This document shows, one piece after another, positions 59,271-64,000 of a stretch of DNA of 64,000 nucleotides; the stretch's first letter is position 1; each line of letters opens with the position of its first letter. A program made the position numbers and the translations under genes. Source of the stretch: an uncultured Candidatus Melainabacteria bacterium (GTDB taxonomy: Bacteria; Cyanobacteriota; Vampirovibrionia; Gastranaerophilales; Gastranaerophilaceae). The DNA lies in assembly GCA_934667125.1 (NCBI GenBank), contig CAKULF010000002.1, positions 124,001 to 188,000 on the forward strand, given 5' to 3'. The notes beneath the pieces are model-generated. The model did no database searches and had not been told where the DNA came from. It saw only the letters and a list, made by a program, of their open reading frames with translations.

Positions 59271-59280
59271 ATTATATAAT
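59271..59280. promoter_or_regulatory. Palindromic -10 box shared by divergent genes
   Basis: ATTATATAAT reads the same on both strands. On the plus strand TATAAT (59275-59280) ends 6 nt before the U32 ATG; on the minus strand it could start the coiled-coil mRNA. Confidence 0.45.
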
Positions 59281-59286
59281 TTTTTT

Positions 59287-61080
59287 ATGGAAAAACTTGA
59301 ACTATTAGCTCCGGCTCAAAATTATGCTTGCGCAATTGACGCTATAAATTGCGGAGCAGACGCTGTTTATATTGGCGCAAACGCCTTTGGCGCAAGGGCG
59401 AACGCTAAAAACAATTTAGAGTCAATTAAAAAACTGGTTGATTATGCTCATATTTTTAATGTGAAAATTTATGTTACTTTAAACACGATTTTAACTGATG
59501 ATGAGCTTATACAAGCCAAAAAATTAATTGAAGATTTATATGAAATAAAAGTTGACGCTATAATTTTTCAAGATTTTGGAATTTTAAATTTAGCTTTAAA
59601 TGGTGAACTTCCGCCAATAGTGCTACATGCAAGCACACAGTGCGATATTAGAAATGTTGAAAAAGTTAAATTTTTTGAAAATATCGGCTTAAAAAGAGTC
59701 ATTTTAGCAAGAGAATTGTCCATTGAGGATATTAAAAAAATAAGAAAAACAACCTCAATCGAGCTTGAACACTTTGTCGCAGGGGCTTTGTGCGTATCTT
59801 ATTCGGGTCAATGCTACATGTCAAGTTATATCGGTTCAAGAAGCGCAAACAGGGGCGAGTGCGCACAATGTTGCAGAAAAAAATACAGTTTAGTTGATAA
59901 AAACGGGAAATTTTTAGCAAAAAATCAATATTTATTATCCCTAAAAGACAATAATTTATCCTCACAGCTTGATAAATTGGTTGAAGCGGGGGTCATGAGC
60001 TTTAAAATCGAGGGACGATTAAAAGATGAAAATTATGTAAAAAATAATGTTTTATATTATCATAATCTTTTAAAAAAATACCCCAGAACCTCTTTTGGCG
60101 AAATTACTTCAGACTTTACGCCCGACATTAAAAAAACATTTAACCGAGGTTTTACATATAGTTATTTGTTTAATAAAAAAGATGATATTTATAACTTTTT
60201 GACCCCAAAATCAATGGGCGAGGAGCTTGGCGAAGTTACATCAACAAATGAAAAATTTTTCACAGTTAAAACAAAAGCCCAAATTAATCCGCAAGATGGC
60301 TTGTGTTTTGTTTTGGATAACGCTTTGAGCGGAATTTTGGTAAATTCTGTTGAAAAAATTAAAGAGGGTTTTAAAGTTTTTCCAAACAAAAAAATTACCT
60401 TGAAAAAAGGTGCAAAAGTTTATCGAAATTTGGATTTTGAATTTAATAAAACCTTGAAAAACACTAGAACCACAAGGAAACTAGAGGTTGAATACATTGT
60501 AAAGGACGATGAGATAACGCTTTATGACGTTAATAAAAATAAAGTCAGCTTAAAGCTTGAAAGCGACGAAATTGCGCAAAATCAAATCAAAATGAAAGAA
60601 AACTATATAAAATCACTTTCTAAAACCGCTGATAGCCCGTTTATTGTGAAGAATATTGATTTTCAAACCCAAGCCATTAAATTCATTCCTGTTTCAAAAT
60701 TGAATGAAATTAGGCGCACGCTGATTGAAGAATTGATTAAAAAAATTCTTTCTCGCTATAAAACCAAAAAACAAAAACCGATTGATATTGCCCAATTTCC
60801 GCTTGAAAAGGGCGATTATAGGCTAAATGTTCATAATAAAAAAGCGAGGGAATTTTATGAACTTTGCAATTGCAAGGTTGAGGAAAATAGCTTTGAAAGC
60901 ATTAAAAATCATAAAAATAAAGAACTTATGCGAATGAAACATTGTTTGAAAAGGAAATTTGTCGGCTGTGGGGTTAAAATTGCCGAAAATGAACTGTTTT
61001 TGGTTGATGAAAAAGGTTGTAAGTTCGGACTGGAATTTGATTGCAACCAATGCGAGATGATTGTAAAGTCTTTAGATTAA
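59287..61080 (+). CDS. U32-family peptidase/RNA-modification protein
   Basis: 597 residues. U32 core: MEKLELLAPAQNYACAIDAI, GADAVYIGANAFGARANA, then the signature HFVAGALCVSYSGQCYMSSY with SRSANRGECAQCCRKKY, whose cysteines bind an Fe-S cluster in RlhA/TrhP-type members. The C-terminal 300 residues match DUF3656-like accessory regions. E. coli relatives hydroxylate rRNA or tRNA; older annotations call them collagenases. TATAAT ends 6 nt before the ATG, so leaderless. Confidence 0.88.
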   Translation: MEKLELLAPAQNYACAIDAINCGADAVYIGANAFGARANAKNNLESIKKLVDYAHIFNVKIYVTLNTILTDDELIQAKKLIEDLYEIKVDAIIFQDFGILNLALNGELPPIVLHASTQCDIRNVEKVKFFENIGLKRVILARELSIEDIKKIRKTTSIELEHFVAGALCVSYSGQCYMSSYIGSRSANRGECAQCCRKKYSLVDKNGKFLAKNQYLLSLKDNNLSSQLDKLVEAGVMSFKIEGRLKDENYVKNNVLYYHNLLKKYPRTSFGEITSDFTPDIKKTFNRGFTYSYLFNKKDDIYNFLTPKSMGEELGEVTSTNEKFFTVKTKAQINPQDGLCFVLDNALSGILVNSVEKIKEGFKVFPNKKITLKKGAKVYRNLDFEFNKTLKNTRTTRKLEVEYIVKDDEITLYDVNKNKVSLKLESDEIAQNQIKMKENYIKSLSKTADSPFIVKNIDFQTQAIKFIPVSKLNEIRRTLIEELIKKILSRYKTKKQKPIDIAQFPLEKGDYRLNVHNKKAREFYELCNCKVEENSFESIKNHKNKELMRMKHCLKRKFVGCGVKIAENELFLVDEKGCKFGLEFDCNQCEMIVKSLD

Positions 61081-61169
61081 TATTCACCTCAAATCTGCCA
61101 ACAAAATCAATAGCCAATTTTATTCAATCGCTAATAATTTCAATAACAATTTTCATATAAAGAACAGTT

Positions 61170-61210
61170 GGCTATCGAAGAATTTTTAAAATAGAAAATT
61201 TATCGATAGC
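61170..61210. repeat. Hairpin unit 1 (GGCTATCGA ... TCGATAGC)
   Basis: 41 bp: GGCTATCGAAGAATT at the left, A/T-rich loop, TTTATCGATAGC at the right; near-perfect 9-bp inverted ends. Best-conserved left half together with unit 3. Confidence 0.8.
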
Positions 61211-61290
61211 TGGTTTATTAGTGTTATTTTTTTATTTAATGATTTCTGAACTCCTAAATTCTTGGACACTTCAACATTACCTGTAGAACG

Positions 61291-61318
61291 TCGCCCTGAA
61301 CCCCGCTTCAGGGTCTTA
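61291..61318. repeat. CCCTGAA/TTCAGGG palindrome, copy 1
   Basis: TCGCCCTGAACCCCGC then TTCAGGGTCTTA: a 7-bp stem. It lies in a longer composite about 61245-61415 that is repeated in direct orientation at about 61425-61590, and in inverted orientation near 62521-62640. Resembles interspersed CTGAAC..TTCAG repeats seen in many genomes. Confidence 0.75.
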
Positions 61319-61468
61319 AGATTGTTGAGGACAGGACGAAAATTTGAAAAATAAACAATTCTTCTATAGCCAGTTTTTGTTTAAGTATTAATTTTATCAA
61401 TAGCATTTTTTGCTTAATAATTGCTAAACTTTTAAACCCTTGTATGCTCCAACATCCCCTCTAAAATG

Positions 61469-61496
61469 TCGCCCTGAACCCCGTTTCAGGGTCTTA
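61469..61496. repeat. CCCTGAA/TTCAGGG palindrome, copy 2
   Basis: Differs from copy 1 by one base (C to T in the loop). The flanks also match copy 1 (CAACAT, CCT, ACGAAA, AAAATAAA then ATTCTT.TATAGCCA), showing a tandem duplication of about 178 bp. Confidence 0.75.
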
Positions 61497-61615
61497 GGCT
61501 CGTTGAAAATGAAACGAAATCTAAAAAATAAATAATTCTTTTATAGCCACTTTCATTTCAGAATTAATCATCCAGCAACGATTTTTAAATATAAACAAAT
61601 TGCAAATAACCGTAT

Positions 61616-61656
61616 TGCCATCAAAGAATTAGCAAAAAACAAATTTATCTATAGCC
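61616..61656. repeat. Hairpin unit 2 (degenerate)
   Basis: Left end TGCCATCAAAGAATT, right end TTTATCTATAGCC: same length as unit 1 with mutated stem. Confidence 0.55.
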
Positions 61657-61713
61657 AAAGTGTATTCCGAATTTAATCATCCAAACGTCAAATTTCATCT
61701 TGGAACAACAACT

Positions 61714-61755
61714 GGCTATCGAAGAATTGGTAAAATAACAACTTTATCGATAGCC
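61714..61755. repeat. Hairpin unit 3
   Basis: 42 bp with GGCTATCGAAGAATTGG at the left and TTTATCGATAGCC at the right; a 9-bp perfect inverted terminal stem GGCTATCGA/TCGATAGCC. Confidence 0.8.
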
Positions 61756-61806
61756 AATCTTCATTCTAATATCGATTGAGCAATAAATTCCATACGGTCG
61801 ATAACA

Positions 61807-61848
61807 GACTATCGAAGAAATTCTTAGAATTGAAGTTTTTCGATAGCC
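61807..61848. repeat. Hairpin unit 4
   Basis: 42 bp, GACTATCGAAGAAATTC at the left and TTTTTCGATAGCC at the right; one mismatch in the stem. Begins 51 bp after unit 3. Confidence 0.72.
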
Positions 61849-61924
61849 ATTATTTTGATGTTTTTTGTTTGCGCAACTCCAAACCCTTGCGACGGTCGAA
61901 TTTTTAATTCGACATATAAACATC

Positions 61925-62078
61925 TGCTTTTGTTAAAATTAATTTCACCGACAAAGTTCAAAGCAAAGCTAAACGCTACTTTAAGGTAATTATCAGCTTC
62001 CCAGCGACAACTAAAAAATGACTTCCGTTTAGCTTTGCTCATTTTGAACATTTTGAGAAATTAATTTTAACAAAAGCA
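61925..62078. repeat. 154-bp foldback (MITE-like) element
   Basis: A 22-bp perfect inverted repeat forms the ends (61925-61946 and 62057-62078; begins TGCTTTTGTTAAAATT). Inside are further inverted blocks: GTTCAAA (61956-61962 with 62043-62049) and a 14-bp AGCAAAGCTAAACG (61962-61975 with 62026-62039). No transposase frame. No clear target duplication at the borders. Could fold as one long RNA or DNA hairpin. Confidence 0.7.
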
Positions 62079-62245
62079 TAAGCCTTAAGCCGTCTTTCTT
62101 TTCCTGCACAGCATAACTTATCTCCAAGGCTCGTTCCTCGCCAAGAGCTAAGAAATCTTTTTCTTTTCTGGCGAAAAAGAGTGCGAAGCCAGAGTTAACA
62201 AAAGACAAATGATGAGTTTGGCTTTTGTTTAACTGTTGATAGGCG

Positions 62246-62275
62246 ACGTTTCAAATCTTTGATTTGACAGGAGCA
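62246..62275. repeat. 30-bp block identical to 22508-22537
   Basis: ACGTTTCAAATCTTTG then ATTTGACAGGAGCA, exact in both places 39.7 kb apart; core is a 7-bp stem TCAAATC/GATTTGA. Upstream, TTAAGCCGT (about 62085 and 22431) is also shared, so both are copies of one dispersed element. Confidence 0.75.
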
Positions 62276-62335
62276 GAAAAAGAAAATGAACAAATTAGAA
62301 GCGTAATCTATAGCCAAAGAGAAGTTGAAAGCTCT

Positions 62336-62375
62336 AGCTATCGATAAATTTTTTGTTACAAGTTTTTTGATAGCC
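62336..62375. repeat. Hairpin unit 5
   Basis: 40 bp, AGCTATCGATAAATTT at the left and TTTTTTGATAGCC at the right. A half-unit GGCTATCGAAGAAT follows at 62541-62554. Confidence 0.62.
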
Positions 62376-62591
62376 AAGATTTTTCATTTTTCTATTTCAT
62401 GTTTAAAATTATTTGATAACAGTTTTCTATTACAAAGAATTATGTTTAAAATGATTAATTGCAGGGGTTTTAAATTTCTTTGATAGTCGGTTCTTGTTGC
62501 AAAAATTATGTCTTGAATGGTTAATGTTGAGATAGGTTTTGGCTATCGAAGAATGATTAAATTTTAAATTTTATTTGGTTCTCAATAATTT

Positions 62592-62621
62592 TAAGACCCT
62601 GAACCCAGTTTCAGGGTGACG
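62592..62621. repeat. CCCTGAA palindrome, inverted copy 3
   Basis: TAAGACCCTGAACCCAG then TTTCAGGGTGACG: reverse-oriented relative to copies 1 and 2, again next to a GGCTATCGAAGAAT half-unit (62541-62554), so the same composite has been inverted. Confidence 0.68.
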
Positions 62622-62651
62622 GTTTTGGGGATGTTTGGGGCAACTACAACC

Positions 62652-62700
62652 AATAAGTAATTGTTGGATTAGTAAATCCAACCTACTTATTAACTGTTTA
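62652..62700. terminator. Double-stem hairpin downstream of the purH-like gene
   Basis: AATAAGTA ... TACTTATT enclosing TTGGATT agta AATCCAA. Lies 20-70 nt after the minus-strand gene and may terminate it, but the U tract is weak; could also be another repeat. Confidence 0.45.
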
Positions 62701-62718
62701 TAAAATTGACTACCAGCG

Positions 62719-63657
62719 CTATCCTTTCAAATGTGCCACGCCAGTAGCAATCATGCTAACTCCAAGTTTATCGGCACATTCAACAACATCCTCATCCTTA
62801 GCCGTACCAAAAGGTTGAATAATGGCACAAACTCTTTCTTGCGCAGCAGATTGAACAAATCCGATATTTTCAATTGCCAAATCAACCGCAACAACGCTAT
62901 CTTTCACACTATCGCACACTTTGTTCAAAGCAACTTCAACACTGTCAACTTGATTTGCTTGTCCGCAAACAATGGATAAAGTCCTTAAATCCTTTGCTAT
63001 AACGCTTGCGGAGCTTTTTGCATGTTTTACCACTTTATGCGCAAAAATCATATCTTCAACTTCTTTTTGCTCCGGTTTTTTCTTTGTCACGACCTTGAAG
63101 CTCTTAACATCAAGCTCTTTTTTATCTTTTTCTTGAATTAAAGCGCCAAAAGGAGTCAATTTAATTTCCTCATCTGTAAAATTTTGAATTTTTTCTAGTG
63201 GCGTATTTATTTGAATAGCCTTGATATTAGGGTGTTTATTTAAAACTCTAATTGTTTCTTCGCTAAATTCGGGAGCAACAATTGTATCAATTTGAAACTC
63301 GATTAATTTTCTTGCCAAAATTGGCGAAATTTCCTTGCTAAAGCCAACCGTAGCGCCAAAAAGCGCAATCGGGTCTGAATCTATTGCTTTTTCAAAAGCA
63401 ATATTAACGTCACTTCCAAGCGCAACAACAGCAGGATTATTGAATTTTACCGCCGCAAAAGCTGAAACATCATAAAATTCAGCTAAAATCTCAATTGTCG
63501 TTGTCGCATTTAAAATATCATTATAGTTCAATTCAATTCCTTGAACCAAGTTCCAGTCAATTTCCTTGTCATAATTATATAAAGCAGCACTTTGAAAAGT
63601 GTTTTCGCCGTGTTTTAAATTTTGAATTTTATTGAAATTATAAACTTTGTTTTCCAT
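62719..63657 (-). CDS. Stand-alone PurH-like (AICAR transformylase domain) protein, divergent active site
   Basis: 312 residues, AAAAAGGA upstream. Aligns with the C-terminal AICARFT domain of PurH: LKHGENTFQSAALY (LRYGENPHQ), IELNYNDILNATTTIEIL, IIQPFGTAKDEDVVECADKL and GVSMIATGVAHLK. The N-terminal IMP cyclohydrolase domain is absent. The catalytic Lys-His (KHxNPCG) reads KFNNPAVV, so the essential His is Phe, and the later SDAFFPF block is VDLAIENI. Probably not a normal transformylase: a diverged paralogue or regulator, unless another His substitutes. Confidence 0.75.
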   Translation of the reverse strand: MENKVYNFNKIQNLKHGENTFQSAALYNYDKEIDWNLVQGIELNYNDILNATTTIEILAEFYDVSAFAAVKFNNPAVVALGSDVNIAFEKAIDSDPIALFGATVGFSKEISPILARKLIEFQIDTIVAPEFSEETIRVLNKHPNIKAIQINTPLEKIQNFTDEEIKLTPFGALIQEKDKKELDVKSFKVVTKKKPEQKEVEDMIFAHKVVKHAKSSASVIAKDLRTLSIVCGQANQVDSVEVALNKVCDSVKDSVVAVDLAIENIGFVQSAAQERVCAIIQPFGTAKDEDVVECADKLGVSMIATGVAHLKG

Positions 63658-63710
63658 TTTTTATCCTTTTTTTCTTTATTTTACAATAAAAATTTTTTTT
63701 ATGATAAAAT

Positions 63711-63930
63711 ACTATTGCCACACTTCACGGGGCTTTGCGAGCTCTTGACCGAAAGCTTATGTCGGGTGCAGAGTATATTGTGAGGGGGGTTGGTTATAAA
63801 TTGAAAATTGAAAAATTGTTGAGAATTTAATTTTTTGCGGCGTCTTGTTGCCCCAACCGAGTCAGGATGGAAACATAGCAGCTCTAAGGCTAATAATGCG
63901 GGTGCGAGAAATTATTTAGGAGATTTTTCA
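63711..63930 (+). ncRNA. ffs: Signal recognition particle RNA (probable large type)
   Basis: The universal SRP domain IV is clear: GTCAGG (63861-63866), AUG-GAAA-CAU tetraloop hairpin, AGCAGC (77-82 of that line, 63877-63882), flanked by GAG/CTC. Some 150 nt of structured sequence precede it (CACGGGGCTTTGCGAGC, GACCGAAAGC, GTCGGGTGC), which looks like an Alu-type 5' domain of the large bacterial SRP RNA; GGTTGG/CCAACC can pair. A promoter with TAAAAT (63705-63710) fixes the 5' end near 63715; the 3' end is approximate. Confidence 0.78.
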
Positions 63931-64000
63931 ATCGTAGGTTTATAATTGGCTTTTCGATAGATATAGTGTGGCTTTTATTTTTTCTAAAAACAGACATTTT
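63931..64000. other. Window end, nothing recognised
   Basis: About 70 AT-rich bases after the SRP RNA. A TATAATT near 63940 and a later TATAG-rich stretch might be promoter elements of a gene beyond the window; no start codon with Shine-Dalgarno is visible. Confidence 0.3.

Larger units (their letters stand above)
61081..62718. repeat. Gene-free repeat island
   Basis: 1638 nt between the U32 gene and the purH-like gene contains no credible coding frame. It is filled by at least three intermixed repeat families described separately: about 41-bp GGCTATCGA/TCGATAGCC hairpin units, a CCCTGAA/TTCAGGG palindrome within a 170-180-bp composite, and a 154-bp foldback element. A 30-bp block shared with 22508-22537 is also inside. 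Confidence 0.85.

Noticed and set aside
61824..62051. 75-residue minus-strand reading frame in the island
   Set aside because: It overlaps the 154-bp foldback element and a hairpin unit, has no Shine-Dalgarno, and its composition is unlike the neighbouring genes.
61081..62718. CRISPR array in the repeat island
   Set aside because: Units are 40-42 bp hairpins, but the spacing between them varies from 51 to more than 400 bp and no uniform spacers exist; no cas genes nearby.
63711..63930. tmRNA or RNase P RNA at the window end
   Set aside because: The GTCAGG/GAAA/AGCAGC domain IV is diagnostic for SRP RNA; no tRNA-like acceptor ends or P4 helix are present.

Overview
The window is low-GC, gene-dense bacterial chromosome. 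Most likely it comes from a gut member of the non-photosynthetic sister clade of Cyanobacteria (Vampirovibrionia/Melainabacteria, Gastranaerophilales-like). This rests on family content, not on a database search: a yggS-sepF pair, a DUF1822-like protein, an SLH-domain envelope protein, a flotillin with an NfeD-like partner and a DEDDh nuclease occur beside an anaerobic core of pyruvate:ferredoxin oxidoreductase, a rubrerythrin-type protein and Fe-S reductases. Several proteins carry N-terminal tags ending in ISFG, ISFKG or VTFKA.

Layout. 1-2531: polysaccharide O-acetylation pair (MBOAT + DHHW/AlgJ-like) and tRNA-Gly(GCC). 2689-6569: two small exported proteins, alaS, one unknown. 6777-7391: XRE regulator followed by a compact candidate type I toxin-antitoxin module (24-residue hydrophobic peptide plus antisense RNA). 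7420-13861: SLH protein, class A beta-lactamase-like hydrolase, RHH protein, MCE/MlaD protein, exonuclease, and a DUF1822/zinc-finger/TM/TonB-like fusion. 14000-19252: glyS, Fe-S reductase, HD protein, small unknowns, XRE. 19419-22278: short HTH protein coupled to an 883-residue prepilin-like protein with a Cys-rich stalk and four glycine-rich repeats. 22605-31949: flotillin/NfeD, secreted protein, YhaM-like nuclease, sepF-yggS, dCMP deaminase, VWA protein, gene remnants, unknown surface-type protein, sugar isomerase. 32006-36196: nifJ and an unknown.

36312-45635 is a complete de novo pyrimidine operon (pyrK-D-E-B-C-F-carA-carB). A 13-codon leader peptide and an intrinsic terminator precede it, arranged like a pyrBI-type attenuator; upp for uracil salvage converges on it. 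46307-61080 holds a rubrerythrin-type protein, NAD-isocitrate dehydrogenase, a cluster of four HTH-repeat proteins wrapped around a LeuD/aconitase-type small subunit, an NrtR-like Nudix protein, MBL hydrolase, SpoIID, HU, cytidine deaminase, a giant coiled-coil protein and a U32 peptidase. 61081-62718 is a gene-free island of at least three repeat families. The window ends with a stand-alone PurH-like (AICAR transformylase domain) protein lacking the usual catalytic His, and an SRP RNA.

Initiation signals fall into two classes. Many genes have good Shine-Dalgarno sequences. At least nine others have a TATAAT-like -10 only 6-9 nt before the start codon and no Shine-Dalgarno, which implies leaderless or near-leaderless transcripts. 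The most notable candidates for undescribed biology are the HTH-repeat protein cluster, the type I toxin-antitoxin module, the repeat-bearing prepilin and the repeat island.
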